Below are positions 10,746 through 22,442 of a DNA stretch of 64,000 nucleotides, piece by piece. Source of the DNA: Liquidambar formosana (lineage: Eukaryota; Streptophyta; Magnoliopsida; Saxifragales; Altingiaceae); the NCBI GenBank assembly GCA_039720395.1, contig JBBPBK010000052.1:248001-312000 (forward strand), written 5' to 3'. The translations under genes and the position numbers were made by a program. The notes beneath the pieces are model-generated. The model was given only the letters and a program-made list of their open reading frames with translations, had not been told where the DNA came from and did no database searches. Position 1 is the first letter of the stretch. Every line of letters starts with the position of its first letter.

Positions 10746-12625
10746 TGGAGTGGTGGCCCTTGCATAAACAACTCATCTTCACAATGTTTATTTTCCCTAC
10801 ATCACGTCTGTTTGATAATGTCTATTGAAACAAACATGACAAATAATACCTATACATTAGTCTGTTTTTAGGTTCTCAGTCTGTTCATCCCTCTCCTCTG
10901 TTTCATCCCTCTAAAGCAACCATCAGCTAGTTGTAGAATTATTATTGGGGAGACTTTATAAGCCTTCTTTGTTGACACGTGGATGCATCGTCAAAATTTG
11001 TGATCACGTGGAACTTGTAATTTAAGTACAAAGATCCGATTTGTTTCTGTTGAGATATTCCATATACCCATATTCTTATAATATAATAGTATGCATGTTC
11101 AATTTTTACATATCATCACTTCTTTTTTTTTTTTTTTTGGGTGGGGAGGGGGGAGGGGGGTTTTCTTACAACAATCAGTGAGTAAAGAAATATCATTTGA
11201 CAAATTATTTTGTTATTAATTTTCAAATTATTATGTAACAAAGAATTTTTACGAAGTACATTATTAGTGAGAAAGGATAAAATGACCACCTCACAAGATG
11301 AGCCCAAGGTCGAACCAAAGCGGAAGGGGTGCCATCACGAGACGCTTATGTGAAGGGTATGAGCCATGAAGCGAAAGTTCTCTCCCATGGACCCGCACAG
11401 AAAGAAATGCCTGCCAAAAGACAACTTTGAATAGCAAAAGCACCACAAGTTTGATTGCTAAACATGTGTGGCATGATCAAGTGAACCAACAATAACAATA
11501 GAATACTATTGTAGAATAAGTATGTATACTTCTTTATTTCTTGTAAGTATATTGTTGGGTAATAAATTTGTATAACCTGTTTGGTATTTTTCTTTTTGGC
11601 CAAACGAGGGGTATTTCAAGTCATTAAGTCTAGACTAATCCCCTCGTGATAGACAAACCACCCACAAGCTAGTAAGGGAGTAAAGATTTGAACTCGAAAC
11701 CTTTGATTCCTAAGCCGTGAACCTTTGCCATATGAGGTAGCCTCACAAGCTGTATATAACCATTTTGGATTGATTACTTCTTCTTTTTTTATTTTATTTT
11801 TTGGGTGGGGGTGGGGTAAGGTAAGAATTACTCTCTTTGGTAGTTTTGGTTCAATATATATATCACTTCTCGCATAAAAGAAAGATAAAGAGGAAAAACA
11901 ATAGGAGGCATTAAATTAAATGAAATTTTATTGTAAATTAATTTGGAAATAAAATTCAACTCAAATTTCTACTTACTAAACACCAAAAAATTATATGATT
12001 TAAAAACAGGTTCAATTTTATTCAGGTATACCAAACAATGCATGAATGTAAACTAAATTACTTATAAATGACTAAATTTGAAGTAAACTAATTTAAAACA
12101 AAGTTCAAAAGTAGGATAATTTTCGTGCCCAAAGGTGGCATCACTAAATGTTGTAATTCAAACCTTTCCCATCGATAATGGCAATTATATATTGGCGGAA
12201 TCATTGCATTAGTGTAATTGACTAGCACCCAAACTCTCATTAAATGCATAATTTGGTCATGTTGACAACAATCCTGTGTTGTGTTAATGTTTTCTTATTA
12301 AACAAGGGATAAAATCGGAAGTCTTATATAAAATACTTAATTTTTGTACTTCAGCTGATCTGTCAAATAGTACATGAAGCTTGGCCACCTCAACCTTCTA
12401 GAATACCGTTAGATCTTGTGAATTCAACAACTTAAGAATGAGGTGCAAAAATTGAGTCCATGGATCTTGACTCATTACACTTATCCAATAACTACAATTG
12501 AATCCTTCTCTACTTGCCAATGGCATTGGCTGGTAACAATGTTTTGAGTTACTTTGCTATGCAATCTTTTCATTGCTGGTTGCAAATCCTTTCTTCATCT
12601 TGCATTAGCCTCTAATACCAATATG
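10745..12625. repeat. Large direct duplication, copy 1 (1.9 kb)
   Basis: Near-continuous homology to 24029-26107 in the same orientation, starting at GGTGGCCCTTGCATAAA and ending at CATTAGCCTCTAA followed by ACCAATATGTTA. Differences are scattered substitutions and small indels. The partner has an extra insertion of about 150 bp near 24112-24262. No intact gene lies inside; the only recognisable element is a SINE remnant at 11600-11735, present in both copies. Confidence 0.85.
11600..11735 (-). mobile_element. tRNA-derived SINE remnant (dispersed family)
   Basis: On the minus strand there is a B-box-like stretch GGTTTCGAGTTCAAATC, then CACGAGGGGATTAGTCTAGA and an end near ACCCCTCGTTTGGCC. 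It is shared with the duplicate copy at 25050-25195. Confidence 0.55.
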
Positions 12626-12639
12626 TTAAGACAAAATGG

Positions 12640-13192
12640 TTATATTTTGCATTAGCACCCCAAAACTTGCTTTTCATCCCTCATTTACTTTATTTTTTAA
12701 GGTTTTATGAAAAACATAAAAGATTTTCATAAAAACTGATCACTTAGTCTACTATAAAACATCATTTTGAACAATTTTGTAGAAAAAGGTTTTTCAAAAA
12801 TCTATCATTTAAATGGACTTTTTAGCCATTTATGAAATAAAGACTATAAATGGGAAAAAATTTCATCTAAACGATAGATTTTGGAAAAACTTTCTTTTAC
12901 AAAGTTGTTCAAAATGATATTTTCTAATGGATAACGTGTTCCGTTTGGGAAATGATTACTAAGACCAGCCTGTGAGACTACTTCATAGACCAAAATTGGG
13001 AAAACACAAAATTACTCCAGCATTAGAGACCGACAATCCCACCCACTTGCAAAAGAAATCTCTCTCTCTTTGTCCCTTATCTCCTTGTACGGATCTCTCT
13101 CCATAAGATTTTTATTTAATCCCATCCCCTTTTCTAGAAAACTATCTCTCTCTCTCTCTTTATGATACCAAATCAAATCACCCCCTTCTAGA

Positions 13193-13238
<46 letters not shown>

Positions 13239-14165
13239 GTACACATACTTTTTCGACACATACTTTTTCGTTCTCTCTCTCTCCTCTTATCTCTTTCTCT
13301 CTCTATTGCCATGAAACGCAACAAACCCATCCATGGAGAGAGCCCATGCGGCCATGACGGAGCCCACACTAGACCTACAACCAAATCTAGATAATTCCAC
13401 CATGACTTGCCGTTGTTTGAGGAGCTCGATGGGTGTGATTTCTACAATAGCTTCATCTCGTTCTTGAGGGATCCGACAATGGATTTGCCTAGTTCTTCTT
13501 CATTTTCCATTTTTTTTTTCCTTTTTCTTTTTTGCTATTGTTTGTATCGTTTGGATTTTAAAGGATAATTATCTCAAAATTAGATTGATTTTTCAAGATA
13601 ATTATCTTTAATTTATAGATAATACTTAATTATTATCCTAATTATCTAGATAGTTTCTAGGTAATTTTTTCAAGAATTTCACCCTACTAGTTAGATCAAA
13701 TTTTTTTTTTCTTGATTTTTCTTCTACTAATTGTATCAAGGTATGCTTAACAAGTTTATCTAGATTTTTAATTTGATGATTTTATCTTGATTTTGCTTTG
13801 ATTTTTTTTTTTTTTCCATTTTTGGTTGTTATTTGAATTTTCAAAATGAAGATCGTTAGTTCTTTTTTATGTTGAAGGTGATTCTTGCGTTTTGATTTTA
13901 AGCGTGATTTTCGGTTGGGTAATTGATACTAATAGGAAAGTGGATTTTTAGTGTTTTGGTATCGATGCCCGAGATTCTCTTAGGGCAATTTTTTGTATCA
14001 ACTAATGGGAAATAGACAAATCAGTCGTCCCATGTTTTCGTCCCTTAATTAATTGTGGTCCTATGCATCACTACTCGTTCCATTTTTATAAAAACCTTTT
14101 ATACTTTTTATAAAATCTTGAAATGTAAAAAAAGTAGGGATGAAAAATAAGTCTTTGGGTGCCCA
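12640..14165. mobile_element. Foldback element, copy 2, split by a 1.1-kb insertion
   Basis: The left arm (about 12650-12830) and the first part of the right arm (about 12840-12930) form a palindrome. The outer part of the right arm is missing there and reappears at about 14080-14165, where AAGTAGGGATGAAAA pairs with TTTTCATCCCTCATTTACTT on the left. The 1.1 kb between (about 12931-14079) is therefore a later insertion. That insert has CT-rich microsatellites (13050-13310) and a short stretch near 13400-13490 that could be read as LPLFEELDGCDFYNSF, which I cannot assign to a gene. Confidence 0.65.
13195..13310 (+). repeat. CT microsatellites
   Basis: A long CT repeat at 13195-13234 is followed by two near-identical copies of CATACTTTTTCG and more CT repeats. 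Minus-strand frames through here give Glu/Arg repeats and are not genes. Confidence 0.85.
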
Positions 14166-14236
14166 TAGAGGCTCCCATTTTTGAATCACTGAATACTTGA
14201 GCCAAACTAGCAATGGGCTCATTGAGATTTACATCC

Positions 14237-14634
14237 TCGGGTCCGGATATTGTAATCCTTTCAATTGATCTCCCTACCTCACTAATTTTAATTTTCTAAA
14301 GTTTTTGAAAAATATAAAAGGTTTTCAAGAAAAGTGGCCATATAGTTTACTAGAAAATATAATTTTGAACAACTTTGTAAAAAAAAGTTTTTCCAAAATA
14401 TATAATTTAAGTAGACTTTTTGGCAAAAAATGAAATAGGGACTATAAACAGCCAAAAAGTCTATTTAAATAATAGATTTTGGAAAAACTTTCTTTTACAA
14501 AGTTATTCAAAATGATGTTTTTTAGTAGATTAAGCAGTCACTTTTCATAAATACCTTTTATATTTTTTTTAAACTTTAAAAAAATTAAAATTAATGTGGT
14601 GAGGAAATCACTTGAAGGGGTTGCAATATCCAAA
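14237..14634. mobile_element. Foldback element, copy 3
   Basis: The outer ends are inverted: the left end reads GGGTCCGGATATTGTAATCC and the right end, on the other strand, GGGTTTGGATATTGCAACCC. The arms continue inward through CTCACTAATTTTAATTTTC (left) and its complement near 14590, giving an almost fully palindromic element of about 400 bp. Comparison with 10530-10745 shows it interrupts an otherwise continuous sequence, confirming insertion. Confidence 0.75.
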
Positions 14635-14789
14635 CCCTCTGCACTGGTTTGGATTGGAATGAGCTCAAGTGCTCAACTAATGATCCAACTGACAGCTGCT
14701 CCAAATTTAAATGCCCATTCCGCTCGTGCTCTTTCTCCTCCGGTGGTTCCCTCATCCTTCTGTAGTTGCATCGACTGAAGCAATGGGCT

Positions 14790-16600
14790 GGGCTTGTTTA
14801 TTAAGCCAGTGAACTCAATATTTCAAATTTTCAATCACTTGTTGTGGTTTCAGATTATAGACAAATTAACCCATGCTATGTCACAATGAAAAAGCGTCAC
14901 GATCTTAATCATTTTTAGTGTATCTCATGTGCTGAAGCTTTTTTATTCGTTATGCAAAAATTCATGCAGAGTATCTGGATTTCAAGAAGTTGAGTAGAGA
15001 ATCCAGACTCAAACCCAAGGTGGTGTTGTACAAATAAAGACTACCGTGTGAGTATCCACGCACATATTCAGTGATATTCATAATATGAGCTCTATCATTG
15101 AGTAATACTATTTTAACCATAGTCTTCCACCCACCCATATGTACTAGTTTCTCATGTTATTTATTTATTTATTTTATTTTTATACTAGACCCTACATGAT
15201 AACTTCCACTTATCTACTTTTGATACATTAGATGAATGATAAAAGATGATAACAAAAGGGAGATGGAGTAGGATTTTCTTCTCTCTTTTATGCATGTTTT
15301 CTCATAGTTGGGACTTGAATCACACGTCACGCTTAGGGTGAAATAGGAGTACTGTATGGAAAGGCCTCGTTTGAGCAAAGAGAATTCAGTGCAAGCCACC
15401 AGTCAACCAGTGGGCAGTGGCAATTACCACCTCAGTTGTCTAAATAGGGCCATACCAAGTCTTCCATCTTAACTTTGAGAATATATATGAAAACAATATA
15501 TACTTTTGGATTACGAATCCAATCCTCACATTAACTGTTTAAGATCACAGACTATTTTGTCAGTAAGTCAAGATTCGAGAATAGGTTGAGAACTTAAAAT
15601 TTCCTTGTTTTTTTATTTTTTGTGGAATGTGATTTGTGACTCATTCAACCGACCTTTTGCCTCAAAATTTCCTTTTTAAATTTTTTTATTGACATTATTT
15701 GAGGATTTTTATGGTAGACTACTGCGCCCCCTCCCCCACAAAGAAAAGTCTATGGCTCTGGCCCTGGGCTCCACGCCTAGGAACCATCTTGAATGATAAG
15801 GGTTCGATGAGCTTCCTCGATTTTTTTGCTGGCTTCAATTCATAAGACAAAGCTGGGTGCAGCTAGATCCACAAGAAAAATCCTAGTTGACCCATATTTT
15901 TTGAGTCTCTCAAAACAAAATCCCATCATAAGAAATTAACATTTTTTTGAAATCAATCCTGTTTTCAAGTCTTAAAGACAGCCCCGTCATATGAGATTTC
16001 TGAATACACTCGCCTCACCCTTTTATTCGTGTCGATTTTTTCCCTGTATATCGTACCAAAAACATGGGTAAATATTTGGCATAACTCGATCTATCTGATA
16101 ATGCCGGAGTACCCCCGAACAATAGAATAAAAATAAAAAATAGAAAACAAAAATATTCAAGCCCTGCCAAAGAACACTTTTAAGCTTCTATCCCAAATTC
16201 CCAATACGTACGTACCCAATTAAACAGCCACACATTCAGCCACTAAAAGAAAAACACCCTTCAATATATTATACCCTGAAAAATTATTTTTGGACTAAAA
16301 TTTGGACAAGTGGGTCCCATCTCCTCGTGAAGCCTTCTTTTTTCTTTTTCTTTATTTATTTTTTTTTAAAAAAAATTTATACCACACTAGCTATAATTAT
16401 CTTTATGCAATTATATATAATACTAAAATAGTCCATGGAAATTGTTGAATATTACATAAATTATAAGAAGCGATAAGAAATATTACGTAAATTATCAATC
16501 ACTAATTAAGCATCACCCTCGATATAAGTATGTTTAAAACCTCTTTAAGCCCATTTTTTATTATAGTTGCTTCTATTTTAGCAACTCTTACATCATCGTC
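14790..16600. other. Intergenic, no gene seen
   Basis: AT-rich DNA without defined transposon ends. The part immediately left of 16604 is the downstream flank of the membrane-protein ORF. Confidence 0.4.
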
Positions 16601-16603
16601 ATT

Positions 16604-17206
16604 CTAAACCAATTTTCTTATTCCCTCATCATGCCTTGAGTTAGCACAAGCTTTCCATATGATCAAAGTTGCACTAAGCAGCAAGGCAGATAAAAGCGCA
16701 TAGCCACTACAAACCTCGTCAAGGTTGATGGCCAATCCTAGGAGAACACCGTTTGCAGCGTCCAACAAGCCGATATCTATAGTGGGATGAAGTAGCAATG
16801 AGATAAGCAAGGCGTCAATGGACATGGAAGCGGCTAGGACTAGTGATCCGACGGTGTTGTCAAGCAAGAACTGAAAACCAACACCAACCAACATTAGGAC
16901 GATATCAACCATAGCCTTCTTGCGCCAATCAAGATGCTCTGCCCTGTTCTCTGGGTCTGCTCGGTCAACTAGGTTAGATTGGTTAGCAGACACGCGACGC
17001 AAATACAAAGTGGTCACAGAGAGTCCATGTGCGAAGAATATAAGCACACAGATGAAGTGGGTGAAGGATGGTGAGAGATGTTGCTTGGGAAAATCTAGCA
17101 AGAGAAAACAGCCAACTTGGATAATGGAAGCAATGGTTGAACTAACCGCGAGGATAAAAGCATATGCTTGCATCTTCAAGAAGACGATGGCCTTAGCAGA
17201 AAACAA
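16604..17206 (-). CDS. Unrecognised small multi-pass membrane protein, intronless
   Basis: A 200-residue open frame that I do not recognise as a named family. It shows about five hydrophobic segments: roughly residues 12-38, 47-70, 98-118, 119-140 and 148-188, with a charged loop between segments 2 and 3 (about residues 75-97, many Asp, Glu, Arg and Lys). The short N-terminus is followed directly by the first segment, as in a signal anchor, and the C-terminus is polar (about residues 189-200). The start is the first ATG of the frame; upstream on the minus strand lies GGCGATAAAAACC, a weak TATA-like stretch near 17256. Its GC content and unbroken length stand out from the transposon debris around it, which argues for a real or recently real gene. 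It could instead be a retained fragment of a larger gene. No function is proposed. Confidence 0.5.
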   Translation of the reverse strand: MFSAKAIVFLKMQAYAFILAVSSTIASIIQVGCFLLLDFPKQHLSPSFTHFICVLIFFAHGLSVTTLYLRRVSANQSNLVDRADPENRAEHLDWRKKAMVDIVLMLVGVGFQFLLDNTVGSLVLAASMSIDALLISLLLHPTIDIGLLDAANGVLLGLAINLDEVCSGYALLSALLLSATLIIWKACANSRHDEGIRKLV

Positions 17207-17399
17207 AATTTTGAAAGAAGGGGAGGGGATGAAAGGATTGAGAAGGGAAAGGGGTTTTTATCGCCTGGTGGGAGGGGGGGTTCTTCCCTTTTTTTCTTTT
17301 TTCTTTTTTCTTTTTTTGGGTGCAAAAGATTTTCATTCAAGAACCAAAACAAAACAAAGGCCTAAAGGCGCACAAACAACCCAACAGGTGGTCCAATCC

Positions 17400-18720
17400 T
17401 TTGTGAGACAGCATTCTTCGCTTTTCCAGGAAGGAGGGTGGGTCCTATCCTTCCAGCTAAACTATCAATCACTAATGGAGAATCTGCACCCCGCGACTTC
17501 CCCACGATTTTGTTTGCTTTTCCACGCCTTTGTAAAATGGTTCTCTCAAAGCAGAGGGGTCCTTTGTAATCCTCTGTGGAAGGATTGGAGGTGGGGTTTA
17601 TGACTTGGTGAGAGGTTGGGTCCGACGAGTAACAGGGGCGGATGCACTTCCGTCACGTGCAACCACTCATATTTGAAAAAAAAGAAAAATAATAAGTAAT
17701 TTTATTTAAATTTACTTAAGTGTTTTAGTTCTCATTGAGAAAAAATGGTTAATTTTGATTAAATTTACTAATGTATACTATTTTTGTAGATTATATAAAG
17801 TTGGGTTTAATTTTTGAATTGGTTTTTATGACGTATTTATTAGTCTTATGTATTATTTTATAACTTCTATTCAGTCTTGTCAATGTGTGATCCTACGATT
17901 TTTTCTCTTTTCCTATATTACTGAAACCTTGTCCCATATAAAGTAAATGAGGATGGGAATATTAGGAATAATATATAAGGTTACGTGTTTTTAAAAGTCG
18001 CCTATGCATTTTAAAGTATGACATGCCTATCGTTTTATGTCATTTCACCATTTCAAGACAATTATGACGATATATGGTTTTACATTTCTCTCTTTTATAT
18101 TTAAATCTTAGAAGCAAAATATATATATATATATAGGTAATCCCATCAGCACGTGCTGATGTAAGTTACATCAGCACTATGCATTGGGGGTTGTATCCCT
18201 TGCATTGATTCAATGCACCTCACATCTCATTAATGCACAAAGTACAACTCTTAATGCAGGTTTTGATATAAGTTATATCAACACGTGTTTACTTGATCAT
18301 CATCCTATATATATATATATATATATATATAAAACTTTAAAAAATTCAACCACTAAGAAAATTTTTTGAACCCGCTCTACCGACGTTGTTCTTCGGTTTT
18401 CACAAAGGAGGGTGAGTTCTTTGTAAAATGACGGGGATGGGTCCTTTGTAATCCTTTTTGGAAGGATTGGAGATGGGGTTTATGAGTTATGACATGGTGG
18501 GAGGGTGGGTCCGACGATGTTCTTCGTTTTTCTACGAGGAGGGTGGGTTTTTTTTTGTGAGAAAAGGATGGTCTCTCAAAAGTAACGATGGGTAATTCGT
18601 AATCCTTTTTGGAAGGATTCGAGGTGGGCACGTTTATGACGTGATGGGAATGTGGGTCCTTAATTTGCAAACAACGACGTTCTTCTCACGAGGGAGTGCG
18701 TGAGTTCTATACGGAGAGTG
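17400..18720. repeat. Locally amplified unknown GT-rich repeat, copies 1-3
   Basis: A unit of about 130-150 bp recurs with the words GGGTCCTTTGTAATCC, GGAAGGATTGGAGGTGGGG, TTATGAC, GTGGGTCC and GTTCTTCGTTTTTC. Copies are seen at about 17537-17633, 18383-18517 and 18518-18690, the last two in tandem. Further copies lie at 20866-21000 and 21710-21850. I do not recognise the family. No coding potential is evident. Confidence 0.6.
18121..18330. mobile_element. MITE-like element flanked by TA microsatellites
   Basis: Between TA repeats lies a short sequence with inverted pieces: CATCAGCACGTGCTGATGTA at the left and ATATCAACACGTGTTTACTT at the right. A diverged relative is at 22580-22770, also bracketed by TA repeats, and a longer relative with clear ends is at 59473-59720. 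Confidence 0.6.
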
Positions 18721-19047
18721 ACTCTTTCCGGTCAATAAAGATAAAAAAAAATGGGATTATAAGATCAAAAAGTATTTTGACAATCTCATTTTATTTGATC
18801 TTTATTAATTTGTGACATCAGATTAGTCATGTCACATTTATATGGAAATTTTTCTCCTATACAAGAGTTGCTACAGGGGCAGAGGGTGGGGTCAAAGGGG
18901 GGTAATTGACTCTTTTTTTCTTTCTTTTTTTTTTTTTTTTGCTAGTCAGCCTTACACTCTACCTACATTTTGCCCTACAGTAAGAAAACGATGGTTATTT
19001 CAATTTTTAAGGATTAATTATATCAATGAGTTCTACAATTTTACCCT

Positions 19048-20522
19048 TGTTGATACCACAAAATGCCCAACCATGTCGAACCAACCACAACTCACCACGT
19101 GGAAAGTTGACCAATAAGGTTGACTCATTTCACGACCAAGAATGCTTAGCTGGCACCTTTTGATCGACTTCGTCTGGATGGCCTCACCAACCCACATATC
19201 CTATGTACCTTCGAGGGAAACGTCCACCCCCTCGAGGATGCCCCTATTCGGAAGGACGCCTTCATTATCGAGGATGTCCGAATCATCTCGAGGTGGGTCA
19301 TTGTGCCCTCTTTGAGTTAAATGCCTGTCACATCGCGAGATGGGAGTCGAGGTCGGTGATCTACTTGATCCCCCTCAAAGTACCCTCGAGGTACTAAGTC
19401 CTAATTCAACACTAGCCTGGGTCGAGGCAGGACCTGGGGGGCTCAATCACGAGCTTGACTTCTAAGCAAGGTCACTTGACCTTAGCTTCTCTCAACAACG
19501 TCTGGGATACTTGGAGGATCTTAGTTTGGTAAATGGAGAAAAAGCTCTCTAAAGAGGTCGTACCTATGATATCGAGAATTACACCACTATAGTCGATCTA
19601 GGGGGAACAGCTGGGAAGTAATGTGACAAACCAACTACTTCAAATCACCACAAAAGGTGATGGGATAGCTAACAGGTCAAACCCCATACCTCGTACAGGT
19701 GAAAAGCCTGATTAGTATGGGTGTCAGCAGGCTCATTTCCCTAAATGGTAGGTTTTTTAGAATTTATTCCAACTTTGGTGTGATTTTGAACTTAATTCCC
19801 CCACAGTGATAAATCGTGGTTGCTAACCACGATTTTATTAAAATCGTGGTTGCTAACCACGATTTTATTAAAATCGTGGTTAGCAACCACGATTTATCAC
19901 TGTGTGGGAATTAAGTTCAAAATTATGTTTTTATACCTAAAGCTAAAATCGTGGTTGCTAACCACGATTTTATTAAAATCGTGGTTAGCAACCACGATTT
20001 ATCACTGTGTGGGAATTAAGTTCAAAATCACACCAAAGTTGGAATAAATTCAAAAAAACCTACCATTTAGAGAAAAGAGCCGGTGTCAGCACTAGTACAG
20101 GGTAAGGTAGCCGACCTACTCAAAAGGGCCTAGGTCTGTTAACCCATTACCCTAGGTCTAACTTTCTGCCACCTGCATCTAACGGCTGTCCCAGGTTTTT
20201 GGGCACTATAAAAAGGTCTCTCTTGGCCTTATTAACGGCACATTGAATCCTTCGACCAACAACATTAACAATCAAAGAATCTGTTTCTTGATTTGAGGAT
20301 CTCTAAAAAAGATTCATTTGAATTGAAGTCTCTCCAATACGGGTCTCACCCCTCTAGGTCGACTCTCTCCCTACTTTTCTCCCACTCCTAAGCTACTCCC
20401 AAATCGCTTCTTTCTCTCCTCCATCTGGATCTCTTTACTTGTCTCATCATCAAACGTAGCTGACCTCCTTAAATACAACGCACGTGGGCTTTGTTGACTC
20501 TACGTTGATATTCCCACAAACA
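19048..20522. mobile_element. Solo LTR of an LTR retrotransposon (with nested insertion)
   Basis: The element starts TGTTGATACC and ends CCCACAAACA, the canonical TG...CA, and is flanked by a perfect 5-bp duplication ACCCT at 19043-19047 and 20523-20527. A TATA box (TATAAAAAGG) lies at 20207-20216, about 300 bp from the right end, where a U3/R promoter is expected on the plus strand. No primer-binding site, coding domain or second LTR is present, so it is most simply a solo LTR left by recombination. Its own length is about 1.1 kb once the nested element at 19730-20081 and one target copy are removed. Superfamily (Gypsy or Copia) cannot be told. Confidence 0.78.
19730..20081. mobile_element. 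Mutator-like foldback MITE inserted in the solo LTR
   Basis: The 352-bp element is flanked by the direct repeat GGTGTCAGCA at 19720-19729 and 20082-20091. The left end GGCTCATTTCCCTAAATGG and the right end (other strand) GGCTCTTTTCTCTAAATGG are terminal inverted repeats, and inversion continues through AACTTTGGTGTGATTTTG for about 130 bp. The interior is made of five copies of a short palindrome with core TGGTTGCTAACCA or its equivalent, spaced by ATTTTATTAAAAT. A 9- to 10-bp target duplication and GG start fit the Mutator superfamily. It would fold into a very stable hairpin. Confidence 0.85.
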
Positions 20523-21158
20523 ACCCTTTTATTTTCTCATAGTAGGGCAAAGTATGGGGCTAACTAATATTTCCATTTTTTTATTTTTAGATTAAATTAT
20601 GAGTATTTAGGGTTAATTTTTATTTAACCTCTCAAAAAAAAAATTATTTTAACCCTCTAACTACTTTTTTAACCAAAAAATTGATGAATTTGACCCTTCT
20701 ATTTATTATGATAATTTTTGTACCCTATACAAAGTTAAAAAACAAAACCCCAATATGATCCGTTAATAAATTTATTTTTTTTTCCAAAATATTTATCATT
20801 AGTTTTGAATCTTAACCCTGCAAAACTAATGTTGTGATTCCACGCTGCATGTGTACTGCATGAAGTTCTCTCAAAAGTTGGATGGGTCCTTTGTCTATCA
20901 TTTCTGGAAGGGTTGGGCGGCCGGTGGGTTTTTGACGTGGGGGGAATGTGGGTCCTCTAGAAGACAACGACTTTCTTCGTTTTTCCACAATCCACTGAGG
21001 GAGGGTTCTCTGGGAAATGCATGATGCTCTTTCGTGTTGGATGGTTGATCCGGTGCGAAAGGATTTAGCGGAAAGGGGCCTTTTCTCGCTTTGTCAAACG
21101 GGGTTTTTCATTAGGTTTTTTTCCCCCCTTTTTTCATAAAAGAAGGTGATTTTTTTAA
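20523..21158. other. Intergenic with unknown repeat, copy 4
   Basis: Contains another copy of the GT-rich unit at about 20866-21000. Otherwise AT-rich with no gene. Confidence 0.5.
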
Positions 21159-21512
21159 GGTAAATTGCAGATAACCTCCTGAAATATATGGGTATCAATA
21201 GATAACTTCCCTTATATTTTAATTTTGTCAATACGCCTCCCTTATGTTTTAATTTATGTCAATGTACTCCACCGTCACTCGCCATTAATGAAAATTGACA
21301 AAAATTAGTCATATAGTTACATACGTGATACTGTTAACGAATCCATGTTGCTTAAAATCGTCGGAACTCTCGCCGGTGTCATGACCAATTGGGTGATCAT
21401 AGATGATTGATTTTGTCTTTCAATTAAACTAGGGGCACATTGACAAATTAAAATATAAGAAGAGTTATCTGCTAACCTCTCCATATTTTATGGGAATTTT
21501 CTGCAATTTACC
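21159..21512. mobile_element. MITE with terminal inverted repeats, 354 bp
   Basis: The left end GGTAAATTGCAGATAACCTC is inverted at the right end as TTCTGCAATTTACC, with further partial pairing inward. The ends resemble the element at 27324-27731 (GGGTAAATTACAC), so both probably belong to one Mutator-like MITE family. The flanking T-rich sequence hides any target duplication. Confidence 0.65.
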
Positions 21513-22401
21513 TACTTCTTTTTTTTAATTTTTTTAATTTTTTTATGAAATGCAGCTCTCTCAAAGTAGGATGGATCGTTGAAGAGTTGATTCTTGAAAT
21601 TGCCAATAGGGAAAATAGATATCCTCAGGTTTTGTGGAAATTTTATTTAAAGAGTTTAATTTTTATTTTTATTTTTTGATTTTATTAAAAAAAAAAAAAA
21701 AAAAAGGAAAAAGGTTGGGTCCCTTCGTAATACTTTGTGAGATTACATTCTTCGTTTCTTCCAGTGCGGGTCTGTGGGATGGCTCTTTGTAAGACGACTT
21801 TCTTCGTTTTTCCCCAACATAGGGTGGTGGGTCCCTCAGCATTGGTGAAAATCGAAATTAAATTGTTGATCTTTGACCAAAAAAAGCAGGAATGAAATTG
21901 TTGATCCATTTTTCCTCGACAGCGGCTTGATTCCTTCCCGCAACAAATCCTCTTGACTCCCTAAAATGACGTTCCTTGGTTTATTTTGATTCTTTAACCC
22001 TGTGAAGAGCACCGTTCCTTGGTTTTAAGGTCGTCCACTCGGTGGTCGTTTCATCTTTTGTCCTTAATCAAATGTTAATCTTTCTTAGAAATTGAGATTC
22101 AGTGTTAAATTGATAAAATTCAATACCGTATCAAATTCATTCGCCTTATTAGACAATGCATTAAATAGTTTAAAGTAAAAATTAAAAAAATTTCTACCGA
22201 TTCCAAACTCCTTTTAATATAGTTCCTTTCTTTAATCATTTGTGGGTACTTTGGTATGGGGATTTGTGGGGAGAATGTCCTTTAGTGCAGATCCTTTACT
22301 GAATTTCCAACCATCATTTTATATATATAGATATAATCCGACCATCTTTTCCTTTTTTTTTTTCTCCTTCTGCTCTTTATCTTCTAACCATATATATACA
22401 T

Positions 22402-22442
<41 letters not shown>

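Noticed and set aside
13012..13384. Arg/Glu-repeat proteins on the minus strand
   Set aside because: Translation of CT microsatellites.
16920..17603. 227-residue plus-strand open frame
   Set aside because: It is mostly the antisense of the membrane-protein ORF followed by a low-complexity Phe-rich tract and repeat sequence; no domain-like pattern.
19203..19397. 64-residue open frame
   Set aside because: It lies inside the solo LTR and has no domain features.
19800..20000. Regular palindromic repeats resembling a CRISPR array
   Set aside because: Spacers are identical AT-rich text, the unit is itself part of a transposon with target duplications, and the DNA is from a plant nucleus.
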